From Oscillospiraceae bacterium (lineage in GTDB: Bacteria > Bacillota > Clostridia > Oscillospirales > Oscillospiraceae), in the NCBI GenBank assembly GCA_017519975.1, contig JAFWRM010000050.1:62001-126000 (forward strand): a DNA stretch of 64,000 bases, written 5' to 3'. The notes beneath the pieces were generated by a model. That model searched no databases. It saw nothing but the letters and a program-made list of their open reading frames with translations, and was not told the DNA's origin. Made by a program: the position numbers and the translations under genes. Of the stretch, positions 23,443-31,599 are shown one piece after another. How positions within the stretch are numbered: position 1 is the first letter of the stretch; each line of letters opens with the position of its first letter.

Positions 23443-24077
23443 GGCCGCGCGGACGACGAGGGAGATGATGTGACCGACAGACCAGATGTCCTCACCGGTG
23501 GCGACGACACGGACCTTGAAGTCGTCCAGACCTCGGTGAACTGGAAGCCGGAACGGACGGCCTGCTCGATGATGCCGCCGATCAGGAACACGAAGATACC
23601 TCTGGACTGATAACCCTTGATCAGCTGCATGGCCTCTTCGTCGGAGGGAGCCTCGTCGATGATGACGACGAAACCGGGAATGTCGCCGGTGACCAGGGGA
23701 ACGCCCAGTTCACGCACTTCGGCGTCGGTGAAGTGGCCGTGATACACGGTGCCTTCGTAGGGGGTGGGGGTCTCCACGTACTTGCAGGCCTCGATGACCT
23801 CGGCGGCCATGGCGGTGGCGACGCCGGTACGGAAGATGTTGGTCGTATTGTATTCCTTGCCCATCATGCCCTTGATGATGTCCAGGGCTTCTCTCAGTTC
23901 TCTGAGGTTGGTGATCTTCTTGCCGGCGTAAGCCAGGCTGCAGGCCATGTTGTACGCGGTCTCAGGCAGGACCATCGGCGCGTCTTCACCGCACTCGGCA
24001 ATGATCGCGCTCAGCGATTCCTCCGCCTTGGCCAGCATCTCGTCGGAGCCGGAGAATACTCTGTCAAATAATCTCAT
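23439..24077 (-). CDS. acsB: Acetyl-CoA synthase AcsB, N-terminal part of the frameshifted copy
   Basis: The first 182 or so residues match the N-terminal, CODH-contacting domain of AcsB (MRLFDRVFSGSDEMLAKAEE, then VLPETAYNMACSLAYAG, GVPLVTGDIPGF, IGGIIEQAVRSGFQFTE). After FQFTE the frame runs into non-homologous sequence (VWTTSRSVSSPP...). Reading one base back restores GLDDFKVRV and the rest of AcsB, so a single-base deletion explains it. No standard slippery heptamer is present at the site, which argues against programmed frameshifting. It is third in the leftward operon after cooS and cooC. Confidence 0.85.
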   Translation of the reverse strand: MRLFDRVFSGSDEMLAKAEESLSAIIAECGEDAPMVLPETAYNMACSLAYAGKKITNLRELREALDIIKGMMGKEYNTTNIFRTGVATAMAAEVIEACKYVETPTPYEGTVYHGHFTDAEVRELGVPLVTGDIPGFVVIIDEAPSDEEAMQLIKGYQSRGIFVFLIGGIIEQAVRSGFQFTEVWTTSRSVSSPPVRTSGLSVTSSPSSSARP

Positions 24078-24103
24078 GCGTTATTTCCATTCCTTTCCAG
24101 AAA

Positions 24104-24871
24104 TTATCTCGATTCTTCCATTCTGTTTTTGATTTCCCGGATCTCTTCCACCGCTTTGGGGCTGACGTCGTAGGGCGACAGGCCGTTGCGGTCCGCGTCG
24201 ATCACCTCTGCGTTGTAGCTGATGAACCCCAGAATGTCTTCCGCCGGGATCCGGCTTTCTATGAACTGCCGGTCGGCTTCGCCGCGGACCTTGTTGCCCA
24301 CGACACGCACCCGGTGGACGCCGATGTCGGCGGCCAGCTGCTTGACCTTCTGATAGGTCTGAATGCTGCGCGCACCCGGCTCGACCACCACGATGAACTG
24401 ATCCATCACGCTGGCGGTCCCCCGCCCGAGATGTTCCAGTCCGGCCTCCATGTCCATGATCACGACGTCGTCCTTCCGGAAGGAGAGGGAGGAGAGGATG
24501 GCTTTCAGCATCACGTGCTCGGGGCATACGCACCCGCTGCCGCCCGTTTCCACCGTCCCCATGACCAGAAGCTTCACGCCGTTGACTTCCTTGGCGTAGG
24601 CGTCGGGAATGTCGGAGACCTGGGGGTTCAGTTTATAAAAGAGATTGTCCTTCGTGGCGCCCGTACGCTCTTCGATCAGTGAACGCATCTTTGAAATGGG
24701 AACGATGGCGTTTACTTCCTCTTCCGTAAGGCCGAGCGCCAGCCCGAGGTTGGCGTCGGGATCGACGTCGGCGCACAGGACGGTGCGCCCTTCCGCGGCG
24801 TACAGGCGGGCAAGCGTGGCGGACAGCGTGGTTTTTCCAACGCCGCCCTTACCGGTGATCGCTACTTTCAT
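24104..24871 (-). CDS. cooC: CO dehydrogenase maturation ATPase CooC
   Basis: A 255-residue SIMIBI/MinD-type ATPase that loads nickel into CO dehydrogenase (or acetyl-CoA synthase). The deviant P-loop GKGGVGKTT is at residues 7-15, switch I includes DVDPDANLGLALGL, and the Cys-x-Cys pair of the dimer metal site appears in GGSGCVCPEHV. The length is standard. It lies directly between cooS and the frameshifted acsB in the leftward operon, and a paralogue lies at 28402 ahead of the second acs operon. Confidence 0.93.
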   Translation of the reverse strand: MKVAITGKGGVGKTTLSATLARLYAAEGRTVLCADVDPDANLGLALGLTEEEVNAIVPISKMRSLIEERTGATKDNLFYKLNPQVSDIPDAYAKEVNGVKLLVMGTVETGGSGCVCPEHVMLKAILSSLSFRKDDVVIMDMEAGLEHLGRGTASVMDQFIVVVEPGARSIQTYQKVKQLAADIGVHRVRVVGNKVRGEADRQFIESRIPAEDILGFISYNAEVIDADRNGLSPYDVSPKAVEEIREIKNRMEESR

Positions 24872-24892
24872 GATTCGCTCCGGGAAGGCTCG

Positions 24893-26785
24893 TCAGATGC
24901 CGAGGGCGGTGCGCTTCTTCTCAATGCACTCGATCATCCTGTCGCCCATGCTGTCGATGTCCAGATCGACGACGAACTTGGCCTCGACCCAATCCTCGAT
25001 GCTGCCCTGCAGCAGACCTTCGACTTCGGAGGAACCCTTGGTGTAGGGGTTGACGCCGAGGAAGGTCTCGATGCCGGTGGCGACGACGTAGTTGCCGATG
25101 GAAACGGCCTTCTCACTCATCCACTCGGGAGCGCAGCCGACCAGCGGGATCTGGGAAATGTTGATGCCCCAGTCCTTGGCGATGTCGGAGGCGAGGATCA
25201 TCATGCGGGAAATGTCCACGCAGGAGCCCATGTGCAGCACGGGCGGGATGTCCACCAGCGTGCAGACGCGCTTCAGGCCTTCGCCGCAGTACTTCCTGGC
25301 TTCCTTGTCCATCAGACCGGCCTTGGCGGCAGCCTGAGCGGCGCAGCCGGAGACCACGAGGATGATGTCGTGCTCCAGCATCTTCTTCATCAGTTCGATG
25401 TGGGCGGTGTCCGGACGGATCTTCGGGTTGTTGCAGCCGACGAAAGCGACCGCGCCGCGGAGAACGCCGGACTTGACGCACTCGATCAGCGGCTTCATGG
25501 TGTTCAGATCGTCGATGTGGCTGTTGGTCACGCCGTCCAGGCACTTTTTGATGGCCTCGACGGAGTAGCCGACGGTGGCCTTTTTCTTCATGCTCGGGAT
25601 GTTGACCAGTTCCTGTCTGCGGTTGGGGAAGTTCTCGATGGCCGTCTTCACGATGTTGTAGGCGTTCTCGCCGGCGTTGGCGGGCTCAAACTCGATGAAG
25701 TCGGAATCGGGCATCCGGCAGATGGGGGAGGTGGTGATGAACTTGGTGTGGAAGCACTTGGACAGAGGACCAAGAGCGGGGAAGATGCACTGCACGTCGA
25801 CTACGACGGCTTCGCAGGCACCGGTGAGGACCACGTTCTCCTGCTGCAGGAAGTTGCCGGCCATCGGAATGCCGTGACGCATGGCGACTTCGTTGGAGGT
25901 GCAGCACACGCCGGCTACGTTGATGCCCTTGGCGCCGAAGGTCTTGGCGTAGGCGATCAGCTCGGGGTCGTTGGCGTAGTAAACGATCATCTCAGACAGG
26001 GAGGGATCGTGGCCGTGGACGATGATGTTGACCATGTCCTTCTCCATGACGCCCAGGTTGGCTTCGGTATCCACCGGCTTGGGAGTGCCGAACATTACGT
26101 CGGAGAACTCCGTGCCCATCATGGAACCGCCCCAGCCGTCGGACAGACCCGCGCGCAGAGACTGGCGGACCAGCGCCTCAGGCAGAGAGGAGTTGCCCAT
26201 GTGGGACATGTGCATGGACTGGGATACTTCCTTATCGATGGCACGGGGCTCGATGCCGGCCTTGTGCCACAGCTCCTGGGTGTGTTCGGGGGCGCGCTTC
26301 AGGAAACGCTGCACGCCGAAGGGCTTGCCGTACTCCTGCAGGCCGGTCAGGGCCACCTCATGGGCAACGTCGTAAATGTCGCGGCCCTCGGTGGGGATAT
26401 CCCATTCAGCGGCGATGCGCAGGAGCTTTTCAGGATCTTTGACCTTGTAGTTTCCGTCCTCCGCGGACAGGTACAGAGTTTCTGCGATGCTGCGGCCGTG
26501 ATCGGAGTGGGTGGCGGCGCCGCCGGCGGTGAAACGCAGATAGTTGCGGCCTACGATGCCGTGGGCGTCACATCCGCAGATGCCCCGGGGGGCTTTGGGG
26601 GTGATACGGCAGGGACCCATGGAGCAAATGCGGCAGCAGGTGCCGGATTCGCCGAAGGCACAGTGAGGAGTCTGGTTCTTGACCCTCTGCTGCCAGGAAT
26701 CAGCGCCTACCTTTTTGCCGGTCTCCAGCAATTGCGCGGTGGCGGATTCCATCTCTTCTACTGTTGTTAACGTTTCCCAATTCAA
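24893..26785 (-). CDS. cooS: Ni-Fe carbon monoxide dehydrogenase catalytic subunit
   Basis: A 630-residue homodimeric enzyme that interconverts CO and CO2. The N-terminal cysteines for the D and B [4Fe-4S] clusters lie at 42-72 (Cys42, 50, 51, 54, 59, 70, 72). The C-cluster ligands are in the expected segments (GVCCTSNEVAMRHG, FVGCNNPKIRPD, VSGCAAQAAAKAG, MGSCVDISRM). With AcsB it forms the bifunctional CODH/ACS (AcsA role). The start is an unusual TTG (MNWETLTTVEE), preceded by AAAGGGG; there is no suitable upstream ATG. First gene of the leftward operon cooS-cooC-acsB, with a promoter at 26924. Confidence 0.95.
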   Translation of the reverse strand: MNWETLTTVEEMESATAQLLETGKKVGADSWQQRVKNQTPHCAFGESGTCCRICSMGPCRITPKAPRGICGCDAHGIVGRNYLRFTAGGAATHSDHGRSIAETLYLSAEDGNYKVKDPEKLLRIAAEWDIPTEGRDIYDVAHEVALTGLQEYGKPFGVQRFLKRAPEHTQELWHKAGIEPRAIDKEVSQSMHMSHMGNSSLPEALVRQSLRAGLSDGWGGSMMGTEFSDVMFGTPKPVDTEANLGVMEKDMVNIIVHGHDPSLSEMIVYYANDPELIAYAKTFGAKGINVAGVCCTSNEVAMRHGIPMAGNFLQQENVVLTGACEAVVVDVQCIFPALGPLSKCFHTKFITTSPICRMPDSDFIEFEPANAGENAYNIVKTAIENFPNRRQELVNIPSMKKKATVGYSVEAIKKCLDGVTNSHIDDLNTMKPLIECVKSGVLRGAVAFVGCNNPKIRPDTAHIELMKKMLEHDIILVVSGCAAQAAAKAGLMDKEARKYCGEGLKRVCTLVDIPPVLHMGSCVDISRMMILASDIAKDWGINISQIPLVGCAPEWMSEKAVSIGNYVVATGIETFLGVNPYTKGSSEVEGLLQGSIEDWVEAKFVVDLDIDSMGDRMIECIEKKRTALGI

Positions 26786-26923
26786 GTGGTTGTTCCCCTT
26801 TCGTGAGTATTACCGCCCGGGGGCGGACGATCCTTTATTTTCAGCGCCTGAGCGCCAGAAATACAGAAAAAGGCGTGCCGTGCCGCCGGGCTGTTTTCCC
26901 GTGCCCGCGGCAGGCCGCCGTAA

Positions 26924-26952
26924 AGATTACCATATCATTTCATTCTTGGCAA
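26924..26952 (-). promoter_or_regulatory. Promoter of the cooS operon
   Basis: Minus strand: -35 TTGCCA (26947-26952), 17-bp spacer, -10 TAATCT (26924-26929). It leaves a leader of about 130 nt before the TTG start; a GCCCCCGGGCGG hairpin lies near the end of that leader. Confidence 0.6.
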
Positions 26953-27006
26953 CGGTTCCGCCTGCATTTTTGGAAGATTCAACCAAATAATAAGGGAATA
27001 ATCACA

Positions 27007-27022
27007 AAACCCCCGTGGGGGG
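27007..27022 (-). terminator. Terminator of the CsoR-like gene
   Basis: On the minus strand CCCCCCACGGGGG is followed by TTTTG. The stem is short, so the call is moderate. Confidence 0.5.
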
Positions 27023-27053
27023 ATGCGCGGCGGAGCGTGGGACGCCCCGGCCT

Positions 27054-27428
27054 TTACTTGAAATACCGTTCCACGGCCTTGTTCAGATCGGCCACGGCCT
27101 GCATGTCCCCGTTCTTCACGGCGTCGATGATGCAGTGGTTCATATGGCTCTTCAGGATGGCCAGACCGGCGCTGTTCAGCGCGGAACGCACGGCGGACAG
27201 CTGGATCAGAACGTCGGAGCAGTCGTATCCGTCGGCCACCATCTGCCGCACCCGTTCCAGGTGCCCGATGGAACGGGACAGCCGGTTGACGATGGCGTGG
27301 GTCTCCTCCTCCGGGTGCGTGTGAGTATGGGGGCCGTGAACGTGCCCGTGCCCTCCGTCGTGGGCGTGCTCGTGATCGTGGGAAGGATCCGCCCCGGCGG
27401 GGAGAAAGTCTTTATCTCTGAATTCCAT
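27054..27428 (-). CDS. CsoR/RcnR-family metal-sensing repressor with a histidine-rich N-terminus
   Basis: 124 residues. The all-helical DUF156 domain (about 43-124) carries Cys70, His95 and Cys99, the C-H-C metal triad of CsoR. Ahead of it, residues 16-38 hold ten histidines (HDHEHAHDGGHGHVHGPHTH and on), an extension like those of nickel-handling proteins. Nickel is therefore a plausible inducer, although the C-H-C triad is classically Cu(I). It is divergent from the CooT operon with a shared dyad at 27497. Start ATG follows AGGAGG. Confidence 0.88.
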   Translation of the reverse strand: MEFRDKDFLPAGADPSHDHEHAHDGGHGHVHGPHTHTHPEEETHAIVNRLSRSIGHLERVRQMVADGYDCSDVLIQLSAVRSALNSAGLAILKSHMNHCIIDAVKNGDMQAVADLNKAVERYFK

Positions 27429-27496
27429 GGTGGAGGACCTCCTGGTGCTGGCAGGGCGCAGAAAGTCGGCGCCCCATATTGATTCCTATCGTGTTT

Positions 27497-27513
27497 TATG
27501 ATAACATATCATA
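27497..27513. promoter_or_regulatory. Dyad between the CsoR-like gene and the CooT operon, likely operator
   Basis: TATGATA-ACA-TATCATA is a perfect 7-bp inverted repeat with a 3-bp centre in the divergent intergenic region. It is AT-rich, unlike the G-tract sites known for some CsoR/RcnR proteins, so the binder is not certain. Confidence 0.5.
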
Positions 27514-27584
27514 GATTCTTTGTGAAGAGGGATCACGGATGCTTCGCGTGATCGGACGAACGGACGGGAAAGGGGATGCGGACC

Positions 27585-27839
27585 ATGCACGACGGGCATG
27601 AACACACACACCACGGGGACGATCTCGGTTTTGAGACGGTCGGGCAGGCCGTCGCGCTGATGACCTACATGCTGGAGCATAACCGCCATCACGCCGAAGA
27701 GCTGCACGATCTGTGCCATAAGCTGGAAGCCATGGGCCGCGGGGAAGCGGCCAATCTGCTGGACGCCAGCGTGGATGATTTCCGCGCGGGAAACGCCATG
27801 CTGGAATCCGCGCTGGACATTCTGAAAGGGGAGGGATGA
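27585..27839 (+). CDS. Small histidine-rich protein, putative nickel-binding
   Basis: 84 residues from ATG 27585 (AAAGGGG lies nine bases upstream; an in-frame ATG at 27576 has poor spacing). The N-terminus MHDGHEHTHHGDD has five histidines, and a helix carries His32, His35, His36, His41, Cys44 and His45, spaced as for metal binding on one face. I do not know a named family. Its position between a metal-sensing repressor and cooT, next to the CODH/ACS genes, suggests nickel storage or delivery, in the way CooJ serves CooS. That role is inferred. Confidence 0.7.
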   Translation: MHDGHEHTHHGDDLGFETVGQAVALMTYMLEHNRHHAEELHDLCHKLEAMGRGEAANLLDASVDDFRAGNAMLESALDILKGEG

Positions 27840-27842
27840 CGG

Positions 27843-28031
27843 ATGTGTCTGTCTACCGTATATGAAGAGATCAACGGAGAGCGCAGCAAGGTCTGCGAAT
27901 ACGTCAGCAGCGTGAAGACCGGAGAGAACGGCATCGTGCTGACGGACATCATGGGCCGTGAGATCACCGTGCACGGCACGCTGAAGAGCATGGATTTCAT
28001 CAAGAACGAGATCATCGTTGAGGGCGCGTGA
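27843..28031 (+). CDS. cooT: CooT-family nickel-binding protein
   Basis: 62 residues with the CooT signature: an N-terminal Met-Cys (MCLSTVYEE) whose Cys2 binds nickel in the dimer, then beta-strands with VKTGENGIVLTDIMGREITV and KSMDFIKNEIIVEG. CooT proteins take part in nickel supply to CO dehydrogenase. It follows the His-rich gene by 3 bp and its stop overlaps the next start (TGATG). Confidence 0.88.
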   Translation: MCLSTVYEEINGERSKVCEYVSSVKTGENGIVLTDIMGREITVHGTLKSMDFIKNEIIVEGA

Positions 28032-28252
28032 TGCGGGAATACGAGATGATCCGGGAGATCTTCAACCAGTGCAGCGGCAACCAGATGCGGGACGTGTTCT
28101 TCTCGGAGATCGAGACGGACGACCCGGAGGCGGTGGCCCGCAGTTATTGTGAAGGCAAGGAAACGGAGTTTACAAGAACGGACCGTCCCGACGGCAGCGT
28201 AGTGTTCGATTTCGTCACGGACGGACTTCGGCAGCGCATCACTTTCAGCTGA
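28031..28252 (+). CDS. Small protein of unknown function in the CooT operon
   Basis: 73 residues starting at the ATG that overlaps the CooT stop by one base. Mixed alpha/beta by eye (MREYEMIREIFNQCSGNQMR, then a strand-rich C-terminus VVFDFVTDGLRQRITFS). It has two cysteines (in NQCSGN and SYCEGK). Not recognised as a known family; its coupling to cooT points to the same nickel or CODH maturation process. Confidence 0.65.
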   Translation: MREYEMIREIFNQCSGNQMRDVFFSEIETDDPEAVARSYCEGKETEFTRTDRPDGSVVFDFVTDGLRQRITFS

Positions 28253-28289
28253 CGGAGCGGGGCGACTTGTAAAATAATCCGGTTTTTTA

Positions 28290-28318
28290 GTAATTATCCT
28301 TTAATCGGCGATTATTAC
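28290..28318. promoter_or_regulatory. Imperfect dyad upstream of the second acs operon
   Basis: GTAATTATC and GATTATTAC flank an 11-bp centre, about 85 bp before the ATPase gene. It may be an operator for the acs operon. No clean -35/-10 pair could be fixed in the 28253-28401 gap. Confidence 0.3.
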
Positions 28319-28401
28319 ATAGCAAACGGGGGACAGGAGTGATAAAATACCCCGGGTTTTGATGTGAGGCCGGAGAGCCTCTGAAAGGAAGGCTGACAGA
28401 A

Positions 28402-29178
28402 ATGTCTTGTACAATAGCGGTAGCTGGCAAGGGCGGCACCGGAAAGACAACCCTGTGCGGGCTGCTGATCGACTGGCTGTGCACCCACGGAAGGACGCCG
28501 GTGCTGGCCGTAGACGCCGACGCCAATTCGAACCTCAACGAGGTGCTGGGCGTCAAGGTGGAGACCACTCTGGGAGATATCCGCGAGATGGTAGCTTCCG
28601 CCGACATCGTGGAGGACAGCCCCATCCCCGCGGGGATGAGCAAGCAGGACTTCATGGACATCAAGTTCAACAACGCCCTGATCGAGGAAGACGATTACGA
28701 CATGCTGGTCATGGGACGGACCCAGGGCAAGGGGTGCTACTGCTTCGTCAACGGGCTTCTGCAGACGGAACTGCGGCGCCTGTCTGGCGCTTACCGCTAC
28801 ATCGTGGTGGACAACGAGGCCGGAATGGAGCACATCAGCCGGGGGATCCTGCCGGACGTGGACGTGATCCTGCTCGTTTCGGACTGCTCCCGCAGGGGCA
28901 TCCAGGCCGTCGGGCGCATCGCGGAGCTTGTGCGCGAGATGGACATGAAGCCGAAGGCGGTAAAGCTCATCGTGAACCGGGCCCCTTCCGCGGACCTGGC
29001 CCCGGGCATCCTGGAGGAGATCGAAAAGCAGGGGCTCGACCTGCTTGGCGTAGTTCCGCAGGATGAAGACGTGTACGAGTTCGACAGCGAGGGAAAGCCC
29101 ACCGTCACTCTGCCCGAAACGTCCGCCGCCCGCCGCGCCCTGAACGGGATCGCGGAAAAGCTGTTCGCCATCGTGTGA
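28402..29178 (+). CDS. CooC/AcsF-type nickel-insertion ATPase
   Basis: 258 residues, MinD-like. P-loop GKGGTGKTT (about 9-17), VDADANSNLNEVLG switch, Cys-x-Cys in QGKGCYCFVNGLL (about 112-118) and VVDNEAGMEHISRG. It is a paralogue of CooC at 24104, and its place at the head of the acsD-acsC-acsE-acsB operon suggests it serves acetyl-CoA synthase, as AcsF does. The assignment between CooC and AcsF is by context only. Confidence 0.87.
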   Translation: MSCTIAVAGKGGTGKTTLCGLLIDWLCTHGRTPVLAVDADANSNLNEVLGVKVETTLGDIREMVASADIVEDSPIPAGMSKQDFMDIKFNNALIEEDDYDMLVMGRTQGKGCYCFVNGLLQTELRRLSGAYRYIVVDNEAGMEHISRGILPDVDVILLVSDCSRRGIQAVGRIAELVREMDMKPKAVKLIVNRAPSADLAPGILEEIEKQGLDLLGVVPQDEDVYEFDSEGKPTVTLPETSAARRALNGIAEKLFAIV

Positions 29179-29197
29179 CGCGGCGTTATTCATCAGG

Positions 29198-29230
29198 CAT
29201 ATTTTAGCGAAAGCAAGACGCTTAAAATAT
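29198..29230 (+). promoter_or_regulatory. Stem-loop between the ATPase gene and acsD
   Basis: ATATTTTAGCG pairs with CGCTTAAAATAT with one bulge, in the 98-bp gap before acsD. It may be an RNA processing or stability element that lets acsD to acsB be expressed far above the ATPase gene. Confidence 0.4.
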
Positions 29231-29276
29231 CAGATATCAGAATCATTTCGAAACAATCAAGGAGGAGTTGTCAACC

Positions 29277-30218
29277 ATGGGATTCAAACGCGTACCCCAG
29301 AAGTACTCCGCGTCGATCAATGAAGTTACGATCGGCGTCGGAGAGAAGGCAATCAAGCTGGGCGGCGAGAACGTAAAGCCGCTGTACAGCTTTGATGCTG
29401 AGATCGCGAACGCGCCGAAGGTCGGCGCCGAGATCACCGACGAAGGATATGACAGGACCGTTGCCAGCCTCGCCGCTTACTACGAAGGCTGCGAGACGAT
29501 CGCGGACATCGCGAAGAAGGCGGCCGCCATGCCCGGCGCCGATTTCCTTGCCGTGAACCTTGAAGGCGCCGATCCCAACGGAGCCAACAAGAGCGTCGAG
29601 GAATGCGCCGCCGTCGTGAGCGAAGTTGCCGGAGCCGTGGACGTTCCGCTGGTCATCATCGGCTGCAAGAACGCGGACAAGAACACCGAGCTGTTCAACA
29701 AGCTCGCCGACCTGCTGCAGGGCAAGAACGTTCTGTTCGTATCCTGCAAGGAGGAGAACTACAAGAACGTAGCCGCTTCCGCAGGCCTGGCCTACAACCA
29801 GAAGATCTGCGCCGAGTCCGCCGTCGACATCAACCTGGCCAAGCAGCTGAACGTTCTGATCTCCCAGATGGGCCTGAAGCCCGACACCTACGTGATGAAC
29901 GTCGGTTCCGCCGCCGCCGGCTACGGCTTTGAGTACGTCGTGTCCACCATGGACCGCGTCAAGGACGCCGCTCTTGCTCAGAACGACGCCATGCTGCAGA
30001 TGCCCATCTTCACCCCCGTGTCTTCCGAGACCTGGAGCGTGAAGGAGACGATCGTCACCGAGGAAGATATCCCCGAGTGGGGCAGCAGGGACGACCGTGC
30101 CGTACAGATGGAAGTCAGCACCGCCGCGGCCTGCCTGGCCGCCGGCTCCAACGCCGTCGTGCTGCGTCATCCCGAGTCCGTGGCTACCATCTCCAAGATG
30201 ATCGCGGCGCTGGTGTAA
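29277..30218 (+). CDS. acsD: Corrinoid iron-sulfur protein small subunit (CODH/ACS delta)
   Basis: 313 residues forming a TIM-barrel subunit of the corrinoid Fe-S protein, which carries the methyl group from methyl-tetrahydrofolate to acetyl-CoA synthase. Family segments: FKRVPQKYSASINEVTIGVG, GADFLAVNLEGADPN, VIIGCKNADKNTELF and the C-terminal MPIFTPVSSETWSVKET. The ATG at 29277, preceded by AAGGAGG, is preferred to a TTG at 29268. It is followed 13 bp later by acsC, its partner subunit. Confidence 0.94.
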   Translation: MGFKRVPQKYSASINEVTIGVGEKAIKLGGENVKPLYSFDAEIANAPKVGAEITDEGYDRTVASLAAYYEGCETIADIAKKAAAMPGADFLAVNLEGADPNGANKSVEECAAVVSEVAGAVDVPLVIIGCKNADKNTELFNKLADLLQGKNVLFVSCKEENYKNVAASAGLAYNQKICAESAVDINLAKQLNVLISQMGLKPDTYVMNVGSAAAGYGFEYVVSTMDRVKDAALAQNDAMLQMPIFTPVSSETWSVKETIVTEEDIPEWGSRDDRAVQMEVSTAAACLAAGSNAVVLRHPESVATISKMIAALV

Positions 30219-30231
30219 GGAGGAAACGAAC

Positions 30232-31560
30232 ATGGCACTTAAAGGATTAGATATTTTCAAGCTCACTCCCAAGACCAACTGCAAGGAGTGCGGAAACCCC
30301 ACCTGCATGGCGTTCGCCATGAAGGTTGCTCAGGGCGCTGTGCCCATCGAGAAATGCCCCCACATGTCTGAGGAAGCCAAGGCCAAGCTGAGCGAAGCTA
30401 CGGCGCCTCCGATGAAGACCATCACCGTCGGTGCCGGCGAAGCCGAGCACAAGCTGGGCGGCGAGACGGTCCTGTTCCGTCACGACAAGACCTTCGTATC
30501 CAAGACCATGTACGGCGTCTGGGTATGCGAGGGCTGCTTCGACGCCAAGATCGACGCCATCAAGGCCGTCGATTACGAGCGCATCGGCGAGCGCATGTAC
30601 GTTGAGATGCTCAACTGCAAGTTCACCGGCGACGTTGCCAAGTATGTGGAGCTGGTCAAGAAGGCCGACGCCGCCGCCCGCACCGTGATCCTCGACTGCG
30701 ACGATGCGGCAGCTGCCGAGGCCGCCCTGGAGGCCATTTCCGCTTCCAAGCTCATCCTGAACGGCGCGAACGCCTCCAACTATGCCGAGATGAGCGCGCT
30801 GGCCACCAAGTACGGCGTGGTGCTAGGCGTTTCCGGAGCAAATCTGGACGAACTGCACGACACCGTCGCCGCGCTGGAGAACGCCGGCAACAAGAACCTG
30901 ATCATCGACGTGACCGGAGCCGACATCAAGGAGACCTTCGCCAACGCCGTGGAAGTCCGCCGCGCCGCTCTGAAGAATCAGGACCGCACCTTCGGCTATC
31001 CTTCCATCGTGAACCTGCACAACATCGCCGAGGGCGACACCGCGATGCAGACGGCCCTGGCTTCCGTGTTCACTCTGAAGTACGGTTCCATCATCGTGAT
31101 GGACGGCATGTCCTACGCTCAGGCCCTGCCTCTGTACGGCCTGCGCCAGAACGTGTTCACCGATCCTCAGAAGCCCATGAAGGTCGAGCCGGGCATCTAT
31201 CCGCTCAACGGAGCCGATGAGAACAGCGTGTGCGTCACCACCGTGGACTTCGCACTGACCTACTTCACCGTCAACGGCGAGCTGGAGCGCTCCGGCGTTC
31301 CGCTGAACCTGCTGATCTCCGACGCCGGCGGATACTCCGTCCTGACGGCCTGGGCAGCCGGTAAGTTCAGCGCGGGCAGCATCACCAAGTTCATCAAGGA
31401 GTTCGACATCGAGAACAAGATCAAGAGCCGTACGCTGATCATCCCCGGCAAGGTCGCCGTCCTGAAGGGCGAGCTGGAGCAGAACCTGCCCGGGTGGACC
31501 ATCGTCGTGGCTCCCAACGAAGCTACCGGACTTGTACCCTTCATGAAGGATTACAAATAA
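30232..31560 (+). CDS. acsC: Corrinoid iron-sulfur protein large subunit (CODH/ACS gamma)
   Basis: 442 residues. The N-terminal [4Fe-4S] domain has NCKECGNPTCMAFA and the fourth cysteine in IEKCPH. A TIM barrel follows, and the C-terminal B12-binding domain contains LISDAGGYSVLTAWAAGKFS. The protein shuttles the methyl group on its cobalt. Its corrinoid need links this operon to the cobalamin riboswitch operon at 4067. Strong GGAGG before the ATG. Confidence 0.95.
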   Translation: MALKGLDIFKLTPKTNCKECGNPTCMAFAMKVAQGAVPIEKCPHMSEEAKAKLSEATAPPMKTITVGAGEAEHKLGGETVLFRHDKTFVSKTMYGVWVCEGCFDAKIDAIKAVDYERIGERMYVEMLNCKFTGDVAKYVELVKKADAAARTVILDCDDAAAAEAALEAISASKLILNGANASNYAEMSALATKYGVVLGVSGANLDELHDTVAALENAGNKNLIIDVTGADIKETFANAVEVRRAALKNQDRTFGYPSIVNLHNIAEGDTAMQTALASVFTLKYGSIIVMDGMSYAQALPLYGLRQNVFTDPQKPMKVEPGIYPLNGADENSVCVTTVDFALTYFTVNGELERSGVPLNLLISDAGGYSVLTAWAAGKFSAGSITKFIKEFDIENKIKSRTLIIPGKVAVLKGELEQNLPGWTIVVAPNEATGLVPFMKDYK

Positions 31561-31599
31561 AACTGCAAGAAACCGTATAATTGCAAGGAGGTAACAACA

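Noticed and set aside
23515-23545. Programmed ribosomal frameshifting in the acsB copy
   Set aside because: No X-XXY-YYZ heptamer or obvious stimulatory structure at the junction; a one-base deletion explains it more simply.
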